Positions 39,001 through 48,035 of a stretch of 64,000 bases of DNA are shown one piece after another. A program made the translations under genes and the position numbers. The notes beneath the pieces are model-generated. The model was not told the DNA's origin and ran no database searches. It saw nothing but the letters and a program-made list of their open reading frames with translations. The stretch's first letter is position 1. Every line of letters begins with the position of its first letter. Source of the stretch: Gammaproteobacteria bacterium (GTDB taxonomy: Bacteria > Pseudomonadota > Gammaproteobacteria > UBA4575). The DNA is taken from NCBI GenBank assembly GCA_026713925.1, contig JAPONM010000036.1:1-64000 (forward strand). Reading direction: 5' to 3'.

Positions 39001-39256
39001 CCAGCGAGTTGACCTGCTCCTCGATCTTGACGACGATCGACTCTTCCACTTCCTCTGGCGTGGCACCGGGGTAGGCCATGGAAACTTCGATGGTGTTGAA
39101 GGGTAGCGTAGGCCAAGCTTCCCGCTCCAGACCAGTCAACGCCACCAGACCTGCTGCCAGTATGGCGAACATGAACAGATTGGCAGCGACGCTGTTACTC
39201 GCCATATAGGCGATCGGGCCGCCCGGTTCACCCAGATTACTTTCTTTTCGGCTCAT
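36035..39256 (-). CDS. RND efflux transporter permease subunit (AcrB/HAE1 type)
   Basis: A 1073-residue inner membrane RND pump, of full family length and without frameshift. It has two repeats of one helix, a periplasmic porter loop and six helices. Asp408 and Asp409 in GIVVDDAIVVAEH of the fourth membrane segment are the proton-relay pair. The end of the second half has LSGVVVNDSLVMIDFID and LTSVTTFLGFTPLILE. It works with a periplasmic adaptor and an outer membrane factor, encoded directly upstream. The start overlaps the adaptor stop by 4 bp. The substrate class (drugs, lipids, sterols) cannot be read from sequence, but the vicinity of oxygenases suggests a hydrophobic compound. Confidence 0.94.
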   Translation of the reverse strand: MSRKESNLGEPGGPIAYMASNSVAANLFMFAILAAGLVALTGLEREAWPTLPFNTIEVSMAYPGATPEEVEESIVVKIEEQVNSLDDVKVVKSIAAPGMASIRIELKSGSDMGRALDDIKSAVGRIQSFPAGAERPEFREMTNRQSVIRLVVYGDVSERSLKELAHRVEDELASLPSVSAVETSGVREYEISIEVPQYRLRALGLTLADIANTIRHGSLDLSAGSIETRDAQVRVRTLGQRYDQQDFEEIVVLSRSDGTVVRLGEIAVVHDGFRDTDLIIRHQNQPGAFVEVYRSDGEQVMDVATAVQEHIASVIAPSLPDGVGVTIWNDESQTYAERVDLLVKNGSLGLLLVFIALVLFLEIRLAVWVAAGLAVSGIGALAVMLTLDIAINTISLFAFVLAIGIVVDDAIVVAEHIHYERKRGTPGVVAAIRGARRIKVPLTFAVLTSVAAFTPLLFIPGGIGEIWGALPVIIIGMLLISLVESLLILPNHLSHLHGPDWVPANFADRFFTRIQNFVDRMLNRFVDGPLDRGLRFATAQPVVTISAAIGMLIISISLLPAGIVKTTFADVVEGDFVTASLEMPDGTTAQRTYEVARELQAAGHRVIERFSHDRPEDAPPLLSGVTVTIGQGPRVEGGGLVPEPTLNPEANIATIEFKLLSAQQRQISTKAVVDAWRDEVGILPYVRGVTFSGEIIDLGNPIEAVLSHPDPERLVQVASSVVNSLRGLEGVFDVRSDHSPGVKEIQLELRPEARTLGLTLEGMAQQARSAFFGAEALRVQRGREEVRVYVRLPEDERNAITDVERYLIRTPSGAEVPLSQIAQLKSGVSPPAVRRKDGQRVVTVTADVDQTVISGGEANGILKDSILAKLSSAFPDLTYTFGGEQQQQMESLDSLKRGFVLALLTIFALLAIPLRSYTKPFIIMAVIPFGLIGAIMGHWVLGIAMSAASFMGIFGLSGVVVNDSLVMIDFIDQRLDEGAPARNAIIEGAKGRFRPIFLTSVTTFLGFTPLILERAIQAQFLVPFAASLGFGIMITTAILMMVIPALMAIHLRKKIRRGEDSVPAPSTPVHTAG

Positions 39257-40479
39257 TGTTCAGCAGCGTCCAGACTACGTACCACCATGCCTTCAGTGGC
39301 GAACTGAATGCCGCCGATAACAACTGCCTGGTCATTTGCGAGGGCACCGGTCACAAAGATTTCATCATCACCACGCTGCAGGACATGTACTGGAACAATA
39401 CTGATCCTCTGGTCTTCGCGTATCACCCAAATTTCGTTGCCCGGCTGCAGGGCCAAACGCGGTACCCGATAATAGCTCTCCGGTGCAAGACCCCGGATCT
39501 CTGCCTCCACAAACTTGCCCACCAGAAGCGGGGGGAAGTGGTCGCGGTGACCGGCCCCGTCCACCATGGTACCTGCGGAAAACGGTTCGGGGACTCGCAC
39601 AATCACATCAATGGTTCGTGTCTGCTTGTCAAGTGACACCTCGGCCCGGTCCACATAGCCGTCCCAAACATAGCGTGCATCTGCATACCTTGCCGTCACC
39701 CGTGCATCCACCCGTCGTGTGGCGCCTGCCTGCAGTTCCCACAGTCCCGGAATCAGGGCCGTGTTGGCATCCGACAGGGGTACGACCACCTCGACGGCAT
39801 TAGCGGCAAACAGCCGCCCGACAGCCTGGCCGACCGTCAGGAATTGCCCGATATCCACCGACTCTTCGCGCACATAGCCGTCAAAAGGTGCCTTCACCCG
39901 CGTTCTGGAAAGCGCCAGCTTGGCTTCAGCCACCTGGGCTTGTTCACGTTTCAGTGCGGCTTGGGCCGCCTTCAGTTGAGGTTCCCGAAGAGCAAGGGGG
40001 CCCGCTTCATTGACCGTAGCTCCGGATTCAAGTTTTCGCCCGGAATACTGCTCGTATTCTGTGCGGGCCACGGCGGCCTGTTCCTGAGCCTCGAGGAGCG
40101 CTACCTTGCGCTCTTCAAGATCGGCCTCAGCCTCGCGAAGGCGATACAGGTAATCCGCCTGTTCAATGCGGAAGATCGCCTCGCCGGCCTTGACTCGCCC
40201 ACCGCTGTGGAAACTCGGATTCACCCAGTCAATCCTGCCACTGACTTGCGCAGTGATATCAATTTCCGCACTGGGCCGCACGGTCCCGGCACCGTATACA
40301 GGGATGGCACCGACACCTGCCACAACCCGAGCCGACTGTACAAACGGGATCCGGGGCGGCTGCTCGCGGCGCTCCGGTTCAGGTGCCAGTGACACAAGAT
40401 AGACTGCCAGCATCCCCGAGCCAGCGAGGATGACTACCGCAGCCAGATAGCCTAACAGTTTGCTCATTAGTCTGCTCAT
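39253..40479 (-). CDS. RND efflux periplasmic adaptor subunit (membrane fusion protein)
   Basis: A 408-residue adaptor. An N-terminal membrane anchor (about 8-31) with no lipobox is followed by a split lipoyl domain (FHSGGRVKAGEAIFRIEQADY and VKAPFDGYVREESVDIGQFLTVGQ), a helical hairpin rich in Glu, Ala and Arg (about 110-185), and beta-barrel and membrane-proximal parts. It bridges the RND permease and the outer membrane factor. It begins 6 bp after the outer membrane factor gene and overlaps the permease start by 4 bp. An alternative Met lies four codons downstream. Confidence 0.92.
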   Translation of the reverse strand: MSRLMSKLLGYLAAVVILAGSGMLAVYLVSLAPEPERREQPPRIPFVQSARVVAGVGAIPVYGAGTVRPSAEIDITAQVSGRIDWVNPSFHSGGRVKAGEAIFRIEQADYLYRLREAEADLEERKVALLEAQEQAAVARTEYEQYSGRKLESGATVNEAGPLALREPQLKAAQAALKREQAQVAEAKLALSRTRVKAPFDGYVREESVDIGQFLTVGQAVGRLFAANAVEVVVPLSDANTALIPGLWELQAGATRRVDARVTARYADARYVWDGYVDRAEVSLDKQTRTIDVIVRVPEPFSAGTMVDGAGHRDHFPPLLVGKFVEAEIRGLAPESYYRVPRLALQPGNEIWVIREDQRISIVPVHVLQRGDDEIFVTGALANDQAVVIGGIQFATEGMVVRSLDAAEQ

Positions 40480-40485
40480 GCTGAT

Positions 40486-42120
40486 TTACTCGGTGGACAA
40501 GGATACGGCCTGCAGGCTCGCAGCCTGCGATGAATGGTCAGTTTGAGTGGCATCCGGCTCAGAGACGGTCCACATGCCGCCCAAAGCGCGGTGCAGCGCG
40601 AGCCTCGTAAACCCCAGATCACGCTCCGCTGCCACGAGCGAGGAATTCACACTGGTAAGGGTCTCCGAGGCAGCCAGAAAATCATCATAATCCCCGACTC
40701 CGGACCTGTACCGCCGTTCCTGAAAGGCTGCCTCGGCCCGTGCCTCCTCGACAGAGGAACTCAGCAGGGCGTAGCGGCGGCGGTTGGTTTCCAGCTTGGC
40801 CAGCACAGCCTCCACCTCATTGACCGCAGAGACGACAGAACGCTTGTATGCGGAAACGGCTTCTTTCCACCGGGTCTCAGCGAGTGTGACGTTATTGCGC
40901 AACCGCTGACCCTGGAATGCCGGGCCCACCAGATTCAGGGTCAAATTCTTGAACCACTGGGCCGCATCGAACCACTGCTGGGTTTCCGAGCCTTGCAGCC
41001 CGATGGAACCGGACAGGGACAAGGAGGGCCGGAGTTCTGCGCGTCGGGCCCCCACCGCATAGCGGGCAGCTTCCATTCGCTGTCTTGCTGCACCCACATC
41101 GGGCCGCTGGATCAAAAGGTCGGCCGGTATTCCCACCGGCACAGGATTGAGTGTCACGGACGGCGACAGGGAATCGGGCAGCATGCCGGCCAGATCCGCA
41201 TGGTATCCCCCCAGCAGCACCCAAAGGCGTCCCTCAGCATCGGCCAGCTGCCCTTCGATTACAGGTAATTCAGCCTGCGAATTCCACAGCTTCAACCGCG
41301 CCGTGTAAAGGTCACGGGCTGTGTTCAGCCCGCGATGGTACCGGGTTGCAGTAAGCTTCTCACGGTCCTGCAAGATTTCCACGATTTCGTCCGACAACTG
41401 CAGTTGACGACGAAGGTAGGCAATCTCGAGGTAGGTACGCACGGTTTCCGCAACGACCCCGATGCGGGCTGCCCTATAGTCCCACTCCGAAGCCAGATGC
41501 TGAGCACCGGCCGCCCGGGCATTGTTACGGTTTCGATCCCAGAAATCGGCTTCATAGGAAAAGTTTGCACTTAGGGAGTACGTGGTCAAGGCTAGCCGGT
41601 CTGGCACTGAGATACCAAACTGCTCTTTCAGCTCGGGACTCAGACCGATCTCCTCAATCTGCTCGCCAACTCCCGAATTTGTAGGCGTATCGACATCCTC
41701 GACGCCTGTAGATGGCTGCAGCACGGGGTACCTGGCTGCATTCGCAATGCGCGCCCGAGCCCTGGCCTGCTCCACGCGGGCTACAGCCTCCGCGAGGTCG
41801 AAGTTCGAGGCAAGTACGGCTTCGACGACCCGATCGAGTGCAGGGTCGCTGAATGTCTTCCACCACTCCAGGGGCTCATAGGCATCGACAACCACGTCCC
41901 CGGTGAATTTTTCGGGCAGGTTCGGGGAGGGTTCGGAAACCGGCAGGATAGACTTGGACGAGCAGGCGGCTGTGAAGCAACCGACGATGACTGAACACAT
42001 CATCGCCTGCAAGGAGTGCCAGCGCGGTCTTGTGAAGCTTCCTGAATGAACGGAGGTGGCGGCACATTTTCTCAACTCCGTTGACGCCTTGTGTTCCGAC
42101 CTTCTCGCGTCGGTATTCAT
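40486..42120 (-). CDS. Outer membrane efflux lipoprotein (TolC/NodT type)
   Basis: An outer membrane factor with two TolC-like halves, forming the exit duct of the pump. A lipobox FTAAC is visible, so the protein should be lipid-anchored like NodT/OprM relatives. Features include YEPLEWWKTFSDPALD, YSLSANFSYEADFWDRNRNN and the second-half GSIGLQGSETQQWF. The N-terminus is doubtful: in this frame the signal peptide would have a long, odd n-region. In the next frame an ATG at 42067 has GGAG 8 nt before it and encodes MCRHLRSFRKLHKTALALLA, a good signal start. One base less near 42004-42010 would join it to the lipobox. So a frameshift, real or from sequencing, is likely. It is first in the pump operon. 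Confidence 0.88.
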   Translation of the reverse strand: MNTDARRSEHKASTELRKCAATSVHSGSFTRPRWHSLQAMMCSVIVGCFTAACSSKSILPVSEPSPNLPEKFTGDVVVDAYEPLEWWKTFSDPALDRVVEAVLASNFDLAEAVARVEQARARARIANAARYPVLQPSTGVEDVDTPTNSGVGEQIEEIGLSPELKEQFGISVPDRLALTTYSLSANFSYEADFWDRNRNNARAAGAQHLASEWDYRAARIGVVAETVRTYLEIAYLRRQLQLSDEIVEILQDREKLTATRYHRGLNTARDLYTARLKLWNSQAELPVIEGQLADAEGRLWVLLGGYHADLAGMLPDSLSPSVTLNPVPVGIPADLLIQRPDVGAARQRMEAARYAVGARRAELRPSLSLSGSIGLQGSETQQWFDAAQWFKNLTLNLVGPAFQGQRLRNNVTLAETRWKEAVSAYKRSVVSAVNEVEAVLAKLETNRRRYALLSSSVEEARAEAAFQERRYRSGVGDYDDFLAASETLTSVNSSLVAAERDLGFTRLALHRALGGMWTVSEPDATQTDHSSQAASLQAVSLSTE

Positions 42121-42288
42121 GGCACACATCATATCAAAATCCACTGTTCAATTGGCACAACCATCGCAGGGCCCATCAGGCATGGTGCGGATAGGCAGCC
42201 AGATTGACTGTGGCATCCATCCGCCGTAGTTTCATGGGTGGCTGAACCGGGAAATGCAGTGCACGGAAATATTCAGCCTGAGACCCTT

Positions 42289-42300
42289 GTTCAGCTGAAC
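42289..42300. promoter_or_regulatory. 12-bp perfect palindrome upstream of pump operon
   Basis: The sequence gttcagctgaac is its own reverse complement. It lies between the cupin gene and the outer membrane factor gene, about 170-230 bp before the latter, and could be an operator for the pump operon or simply chance. No regulator gene is adjacent. Confidence 0.25.
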
Positions 42301-42328
42301 CTTTTCATGGTGCACCAGTTGTCGGATG

Positions 42329-42676
42329 TCAACAATTGGAAATCACAAAAAACTTCTTGAAAGGACTCAGGATGGTCCAGACTGATTTCAATCCCTTGTT
42401 GAAGGCAACGATATCCCCTTCCCGCACATGGACGGTGTCTCCTCCTGAAAGTGCAACCTGCAAACTGCCTTGCAGCACCTGGAAGATTTCATCTCCGGGA
42501 AACTCATATTCAAACGTCATCGGTTCACAACGCCACAATCCGGAATAAGTCGGCTGGCCCTTTGAGTTGGTCTGGGTCAGCCAATGCACCTCACCCACCT
42601 GCTTGTTTTCGAGCATGAATGGCTCATAGGATTCTGATGATGCGGCGGATTTTACGTACTCAGCAATTTCATTCAC
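42329..42676 (-). CDS. Cupin domain-containing protein
   Basis: A 115-residue single-cupin protein of the short cupin group related to DUF861/ureidoglycine aminohydrolase. It shows YSGLWRCEPMTFEYEFPGDEIFQVLQG-type motif 1 and VREGDIVAFNKGLKSVWTI motif 2. The metal histidines of classical cupins are mostly absent, so a catalytic role is uncertain. The start is GTG at 42676, supported by GGAGG 5 nt upstream; an ATG just downstream is out of frame. It is on the same strand as the thioredoxin-like gene, 120 bp apart. Confidence 0.8.
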   Translation of the reverse strand: MNEIAEYVKSAASSESYEPFMLENKQVGEVHWLTQTNSKGQPTYSGLWRCEPMTFEYEFPGDEIFQVLQGSLQVALSGGDTVHVREGDIVAFNKGLKSVWTILSPFKKFFVISNC

Positions 42677-42796
42677 GGGACCCTCCTGTGTTCTTGTCAG
42701 TTCGACACATGAATTTTTTGAGCAAAGAACAAGTGCAAAAACACGTTGAGTGGCTGTGCCACACGGAAAAGACAGCCATTGGCCGCCCCGCAGGCA

Positions 42797-43354
42797 CTAT
42801 GCCTTCCATTTGATGTTACACCCGACACTCGGCTTCTGGTCCGGATCAACGGTCCGGCCTTCAAGCAGGGCATCCAGGGCACGACGAAGATCCGTGCCGG
42901 TCACAGGGATGTCATTTCCAGGACGCGATTCATCCAGCTGACCGCGGTATACACATTCCAGCGCCTGATCAAAGACGTAGAAATCAGGGGTGCAGGCGGC
43001 ATCGAACAGCCTGGCAACGTGCTGGGTCTCGTCATACAGATAAGGAAAGGCATAGCCCATGGACACGGCCAGGGACTTCATGTTTTCAGGCGAATCCTCG
43101 GGGTACTGGCCTGCATCATTGGAACTGATGGCAACCAGTGCACCCCCCCGTGAAGGGTACTCTTGCCCCAGCTTGACCAGCTCACCCTGGACATGCTTTA
43201 CGAAAGGGCAATGGTTGCATATGAACATGATAACGGTTGCCACTTCCCCGCAAATTTCCGCCAGGCACAACTCATCGCCAGAGACCGTGTCCGGTAGGCA
43301 AAAATCCGGGGCCGGGGTACCCAAAGGCATCATATTGGAAGGTGTAAGTGCCAT
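42797..43354 (-). CDS. Thioredoxin-like (AhpC/TSA-related) protein
   Basis: A 185-residue redoxin with a C46NHC49 motif in FICNHCPFVKHVQGE, preceded by LGTPAPDFCLPDTVSG, typical of the small PRX-like1 thioredoxin group. It probably acts as a cytoplasmic thiol-disulfide protein; no signal peptide is present. The target is unknown. A cluster SSNDAGQYPEDSPENM is typical of the group. It is divergent from metK across 104 bp. Confidence 0.82.
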   Translation of the reverse strand: MALTPSNMMPLGTPAPDFCLPDTVSGDELCLAEICGEVATVIMFICNHCPFVKHVQGELVKLGQEYPSRGGALVAISSNDAGQYPEDSPENMKSLAVSMGYAFPYLYDETQHVARLFDAACTPDFYVFDQALECVYRGQLDESRPGNDIPVTGTDLRRALDALLEGRTVDPDQKPSVGCNIKWKA

Positions 43355-43458
43355 TTAGTCAGGAATGCGTGTTTCATTTGTGCTTGAATTGCGTAGAATA
43401 GCGCGATTCAAGGCACCTGTTAACCATTAACAGATTTGTACCATCACCAGGGAAGCCC

Positions 43459-44631
43459 ATGCCTGCAACACGCGTATTCACTTCCGAGTCCGTATCGGAA
43501 GGCCATCCGGACAAAATGGCGGATCAGATTTCCGATGCCGTGCTTGATGCCATACTGAAACAAGACACCCGTGCACGCGTGGCATGCGAGACACTCGTAA
43601 AGACAGGCATGGTCATGCTGGCAGGGGAAATCACCACGACCGCACACATGGATCTTGAGCCTGTCGTACGGGATACGGTCAACACGATCGGTTACGACGA
43701 CTCCAGGGCCGGTTTTGACGGACACACCTGTGCAGTAGTCAACGCGCTAGGCAAGCAGTCACCTGATATAGCGCAGGGAGTCGATCGGGAAAACAAAGAG
43801 GAGCAGGGCGCAGGGGATCAGGGCATGATGTTTGGCTACGCCTGCAACGAAACCGATGTGCTCATGCCGGCCCCCATTACCTACGCACACCGCCTGGTCC
43901 ACAAACAGTCCATAGTCAGAAAAGCGGGCAAGCTGCCCTGGTTGCGTCCAGATGCCAAAAGCCAGGTGACGTTTGTCTACGAGGACGGGAAACCGACCCG
44001 TATTGATGCCGTGGTACTGTCCACCCAGCATGACCCGGATGTCTCGCAGAAAGACTTGCATGAAGCCGTCAGGGAGCTGATCATCAAACCGACCCTCCCG
44101 GAAAAGTGGCTGTCGCCTGAAACGAAGTTTCATATCAATCCGACCGGCCGGTTCGAGACGGGTGGCCCGGTCGGGGACTGCGGGCTTACCGGGCGCAAGA
44201 TCATTGTCGACACCTATGGAGGGATGGCACGCCATGGCGGCGGGGCCTTTTCAGGAAAAGACCCGTCAAAGGTTGATCGATCGGCTGCGTATGCAGGCCG
44301 TTACGTCGCCAAGAACGTGGTTGCAGCAGGCCTGGCGGAATGCTGTGAAATCCAGATCTCCTACGCCATCGGAGTGGCGCAGCCGACATCTGTCTCGATC
44401 AACACATTCGGTACTGGAACCATTGCCGATGACAGGATCGAGGGTATCGTACGGGACATGTTTAACCTGTCCCCCTACGGAATCCTGTCCATGCTGGACC
44501 TGGTGCATCCGATCTACCAGGCTACGGCAGCCTATGGCCATTTCGGTCGTAACGAGGACAGTTTTCACTGGGAACGTACGGACAGGGCCCATGAACTCAA
44601 GGAACGGGCAGGAAAAGTCGCAATGCTATAA
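43459..44631 (+). CDS. metK: S-adenosylmethionine synthetase
   Basis: MetK makes S-adenosylmethionine from methionine and ATP. The 390-residue protein has [15 protein letters not shown] (His16, Asp18), [55 protein letters not shown] and the C-terminal GHFGRNE. It is followed by ahcY after 34 bp, so synthesis of S-adenosylmethionine and removal of S-adenosylhomocysteine are linked in one operon. No SAM or SAH riboswitch was recognised upstream of either gene. Confidence 0.98.
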   Translation: MPATRVFTSESVSEGHPDKMADQISDAVLDAILKQDTRARVACETLVKTGMVMLAGEITTTAHMDLEPVVRDTVNTIGYDDSRAGFDGHTCAVVNALGKQSPDIAQGVDRENKEEQGAGDQGMMFGYACNETDVLMPAPITYAHRLVHKQSIVRKAGKLPWLRPDAKSQVTFVYEDGKPTRIDAVVLSTQHDPDVSQKDLHEAVRELIIKPTLPEKWLSPETKFHINPTGRFETGGPVGDCGLTGRKIIVDTYGGMARHGGGAFSGKDPSKVDRSAAYAGRYVAKNVVAAGLAECCEIQISYAIGVAQPTSVSINTFGTGTIADDRIEGIVRDMFNLSPYGILSMLDLVHPIYQATAAYGHFGRNEDSFHWERTDRAHELKERAGKVAML

Positions 44632-44665
44632 TGCAAAAAATTTATCGAAGGGACCCAACAGGATC

Positions 44666-45979
44666 ATGAATATACACCCTGCAGAGAAACTAGAACCGGA
44701 TTTCAAGGTCGCTGACCTAGCCCTGGCAGACTGGGGGCAAAAGGAAGTCGCCATTGCTGAAACCGAGATGCCGGGCCTGATGGCCCTGCGCAAAAAATAC
44801 GGAAATGAAAAACCGCTCGCAGGGGCACGAATTGCGGGTTGTCTGCACATGACGGTGCAGACAGCCGTACTGATCGAAACCCTGATCGAACTGGGTGCGC
44901 AGGTTCGCTGGTCATCGTGCAACATATTTTCCACACAGGATCATGCCGCCGCGGCCATGGCTGCCCGGGGTGTTCCCGTGTTTGCCTGGAAAGGCGAAAC
45001 AGAACAGGACTACACGTGGTGCATCGATCAGACCATCAGCGGACCCGACGGCTGGCAGCCCAACATGCTTCTTGATGATGGCGGTGACCTGACCAAGGTC
45101 ATGCATGAAAATTTTCCCGAACTGCTGGACAACGTACGGGGACTGTCCGAAGAAACCACAACCGGAGTGCACCGCCTGCTGGAAATGGAAAGAAAGGGTG
45201 AACTGAAGGTCCCGGCATTCAATGTGAATGATTCCGTGACCAAGTCAAAGTTTGACAACCTTTACGGTTGCCGTGAATCACTAGTAGACGGGATCAAACG
45301 CGCGACGGACGTAATGATTGCGGCAAAGACAGTCGTCGTCTTCGGCTTCGGAGATGTCGGCAAAGGCAGTGCGCAATCCCTGCGCAGCCTGGGTGCAAAT
45401 GTCCTGATCACGGAAATTGATCCCATTTGCGCACTGCAGGCCGCCATGGCGGGTTACCGTGTCGTTACCTTGGAAGATGTCGTCTCCGTTGCAGACATTT
45501 TTGTCACAGCAACCGGCAACTACCATGTCATCACACATGACCATCTGCGGGCCATGAAAGACCAGGCCATTGTCTGCAATATCGGGCACTTTGACAACGA
45601 AATCGATGTAGCAAGCCTAAAACAGTATCCTTGGGAGAACATCAAACCGCAGGTCGACCACGTCATCTTTCCGGACGGTAAGCGCATCATTCTTCTGGCA
45701 GAGGGCCGTCTGGTAAACCTGGGCTGTGCTACGGGTCATCCGAGCTTCGTCATGTCGAATTCCTTTACAAACCAAGTGCTGGCACAGATGGAACTGTGGA
45801 AAAATCCGGACCGGTACGAAAAGAAGGTTTACGTATTGCCCAAGACACTGGATGAAGAAGTTGCACGGCTACACCTGGACAAGATCGGCGTAAAACTGAC
45901 GAAGCTCACAGCTGAGCAGTCCGAATATATCGGAGTAAATGTGAACGGACCCTACAAACCCGATTACTACCGGTACTGA
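44666..45979 (+). CDS. ahcY: Adenosylhomocysteinase
   Basis: AhcY hydrolyses S-adenosylhomocysteine to adenosine and homocysteine, removing the product inhibitor of methyltransferases. The 437-residue protein has [43 protein letters not shown], the NAD site [25 protein letters not shown] and the end [11 protein letters not shown]. The reading frame is open far upstream inside metK, but the Met at 44666 with AGGA before it gives the family start. The downstream rsmE shares a hairpin region. Confidence 0.98.
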   Translation: MNIHPAEKLEPDFKVADLALADWGQKEVAIAETEMPGLMALRKKYGNEKPLAGARIAGCLHMTVQTAVLIETLIELGAQVRWSSCNIFSTQDHAAAAMAARGVPVFAWKGETEQDYTWCIDQTISGPDGWQPNMLLDDGGDLTKVMHENFPELLDNVRGLSEETTTGVHRLLEMERKGELKVPAFNVNDSVTKSKFDNLYGCRESLVDGIKRATDVMIAAKTVVVFGFGDVGKGSAQSLRSLGANVLITEIDPICALQAAMAGYRVVTLEDVVSVADIFVTATGNYHVITHDHLRAMKDQAIVCNIGHFDNEIDVASLKQYPWENIKPQVDHVIFPDGKRIILLAEGRLVNLGCATGHPSFVMSNSFTNQVLAQMELWKNPDRYEKKVYVLPKTLDEEVARLHLDKIGVKLTKLTAEQSEYIGVNVNGPYKPDYYRY

Positions 45980-45981
45980 AC

Positions 45982-46020
45982 CGGGTGGCTACCCGCCTTT
46001 GCTGCCATGCGGGCCACCCG
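45982..46020 (+). promoter_or_regulatory. Stem-loop that encloses the rsmE start codon
   Basis: Arms cgggtggc (45982-45989) and gccacccg (46013-46020) are perfect 8-bp complements. The 23-nt loop holds the rsmE ATG (46007). A smaller competing hairpin, gggt-ggct-accc, lies inside the left arm. In mRNA this could hide the start of rsmE or serve as the ahcY 3' hairpin. No T run follows. Confidence 0.45.
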
Positions 46021-46780
46021 TCTGTACGTCAACCAAAAGCTGGCGGTAAACGAAGAAGTCAGACTGGATGACAAAACCCGTCATCATGCGACTGCCGTAC
46101 TGCGCATCAACAAGCACTCCCCGCTGGTGCTGTTCAATGGGGACGGATACGACTACCCGGGCCAGCCAGCAACGTTTCACAGGAAATCGGCAACAGTCCT
46201 GATCACCGACCGGATCCGTGCGAAGAAGGAATCCATGCTGGAAACCCACCTCGTCCTTGGCGTATCAAAATCTTCGCACATGGACTACGCGGTCCAGAAG
46301 ACCGTCGAGGCAGGTGTGACCGAAATCCATCCGGTCATTACCGAACGCACGGTTACACGGTTTTCTGGCAAGTCCGGAGTCAACAGGCAACCGCACTGGC
46401 AAAACGTTATTATCAGTGCCTGTGAACAATGCGGGCGTGCAACCCTTCCAATCCTGCATCAGATCAGGGATCTGAGCGACATGAGTCCTGTAAGTGAAGA
46501 TGCACGGGGGTTTGTTCTGGATATTCAATCCAGCCGAACACTGGCCCAGTCCGGCTGTGAAACCCTGAAAAAAGCATGGTTTGTCATTGGCCCGGAAGGC
46601 GGCCTCACACGCTGCGAGACCAACCAAGTAATGGAGAGAGGCTTTGAGGCCATCACACTGGGCCCGCGGACACTGCGCACCGAAACGGCCGCACTGGCCG
46701 CAATCCTCGGCGCACAAATGCTGTGGGGGGACTTGTCCATGCAGCACAGTCATGGGCCCGGCTATCCTGCACCCCCATGA
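46007..46780 (+). CDS. rsmE: 16S rRNA (uracil1498-N3)-methyltransferase
   Basis: RsmE methylates uridine 1498 of 16S rRNA. The 257-residue SPOUT-fold protein has the N-terminal PUA-like part (RLYVNQKL, HATAVLRI) and the knotted domain with SKSSHMDYAVQKTVEAGVTEIHPV, ACEQCGRA, FVIGPEGGLT and LGPRTLRTETAALAA. The start codon lacks a good ribosome binding site and lies inside a stem-loop. In many gammaproteobacteria rsmE precedes gshB, as it does here. Confidence 0.95.
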   Translation: MRATRLYVNQKLAVNEEVRLDDKTRHHATAVLRINKHSPLVLFNGDGYDYPGQPATFHRKSATVLITDRIRAKKESMLETHLVLGVSKSSHMDYAVQKTVEAGVTEIHPVITERTVTRFSGKSGVNRQPHWQNVIISACEQCGRATLPILHQIRDLSDMSPVSEDARGFVLDIQSSRTLAQSGCETLKKAWFVIGPEGGLTRCETNQVMERGFEAITLGPRTLRTETAALAAILGAQMLWGDLSMQHSHGPGYPAPP

Positions 46781-46928
46781 CCCGATTTCCCAACATCCCT
46801 CCTGCTGCCTGGCAGCAAACTGTTTTCCCTGTCTGGACCCCTGCGGAACTGCGGGCAGGAACGACCTCCACTCCCGAGCCCCGAGTGGTATCCTGTAGTC
46901 ACCCGGCACAGACGAGGCAGAACTGGCA

Positions 46929-47900
46929 ATGACTGTAAAACTGGGTGTAGTCATGGATCCCATAGAGGACATCAAGGTCCACAAGGACAGCACGTTCGCC
47001 ATGCTGCTGGAAGCACAGCGTCGTGCCTGGGAAATTCACTATTTACAGCCATCTGACCTTTTTCTGCGAGACAGTGCTGTGATGGGACACACGACCCGGA
47101 TTACGGTACAGGACGATCCTGCACACTGGTTCGAGCCGGGAGATTGTGTAACCAGGGACCTGAGTGAACTCGATGTGATACTGATGCGCAAGGACCCGCC
47201 GTTCGACATGGAATACATTTTTACAACCTTTCTGCTTGAGCGCGTTCAGCAGGCGGGCACACTGGTGGTCAATCATCCTTTCAGTTTACGTAATGCCAAT
47301 GAAAAATTATCTGCAACCCGCTTTGCACAATGTATCGTACCCTTTGTCGTCAGCCGCAACAGGCAAGCACTTGAGCACTTTATCGACGAACACGAGGAAA
47401 CCGTGATCAAGCCTCTGGACGGTATGGCAGGCGACTCTGTATTTCGCATCTGGCATGACGATCCGAACCGAAATGTCATTCTGGAAACCGCGACACAGTG
47501 CGGTGCTCGAACGGTGATGGCACAAAAACTAATTGCAGATTACAGAAAAGGCGACAAACGGATTCTGCTCATCGGCGGCAAACCCGTGCCGTATGCCCTG
47601 GTGAGGGTTCCTGTCCAAGGGGAACTGCGCGCCAATCTGGACAAAGGTGGCCTCCCCAAGTCTGCTGCCCTGACAGAACGGGACAAGTGGATTTGTGAGC
47701 AGGTCAGACCGGAACTGATTGCAATGCAGATCGACTTTGCAGGGATCGACGTCATCGGTGACTTCTTGACAGAAATCAACATCACAAGCCCGACCGGAAT
47801 ACGTGAACTGGACAGAATGTGCGGTCTCAATATTGCAGCAATACTTTTCGACACCATTGAACAAAGGCTAGGCCATCAACCACGACCTGATGCACCCTGA
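46929..47900 (+). CDS. gshB: Glutathione synthetase
   Basis: GshB joins glycine to gamma-glutamylcysteine. The 323-residue ATP-grasp protein has MDPIEDIKVHKDSTFAML at the start, MRKDPPFDMEYI, VNHPFSLRNANEKL, VIKPLDGMAGDSVFRI and FLTEINITSPTGIRELDR. Its order rsmE-gshB-yqgE-ruvX-pyrR is that of Pseudomonas and relatives. GAGG lies about 11 nt before the start. Confidence 0.97.
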   Translation: MTVKLGVVMDPIEDIKVHKDSTFAMLLEAQRRAWEIHYLQPSDLFLRDSAVMGHTTRITVQDDPAHWFEPGDCVTRDLSELDVILMRKDPPFDMEYIFTTFLLERVQQAGTLVVNHPFSLRNANEKLSATRFAQCIVPFVVSRNRQALEHFIDEHEETVIKPLDGMAGDSVFRIWHDDPNRNVILETATQCGARTVMAQKLIADYRKGDKRILLIGGKPVPYALVRVPVQGELRANLDKGGLPKSAALTERDKWICEQVRPELIAMQIDFAGIDVIGDFLTEINITSPTGIRELDRMCGLNIAAILFDTIEQRLGHQPRPDAP

Positions 47901-48035
47901 ATTGAGGTGGAAAATTACGCAAACATCATTCCATACCCATCATTTCCTGAAAAATGAAGAGCAACTGCGGTATATTGGTGACTACACACAGCTGGCTGTT
48001 TCGAGAAAACATCCTGTTACGTAGCGGATAAAGAC

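Noticed and set aside
44162-44665. N-terminal extension of ahcY into metK
   Set aside because: The extension overlaps metK in another frame and is absent from the family; the Met at 44666 gives the normal length.
43355-44665. SAM or SAH riboswitch before metK or ahcY
   Set aside because: The 104-bp and 34-bp spacers do not show the expected stems; the second is too short.
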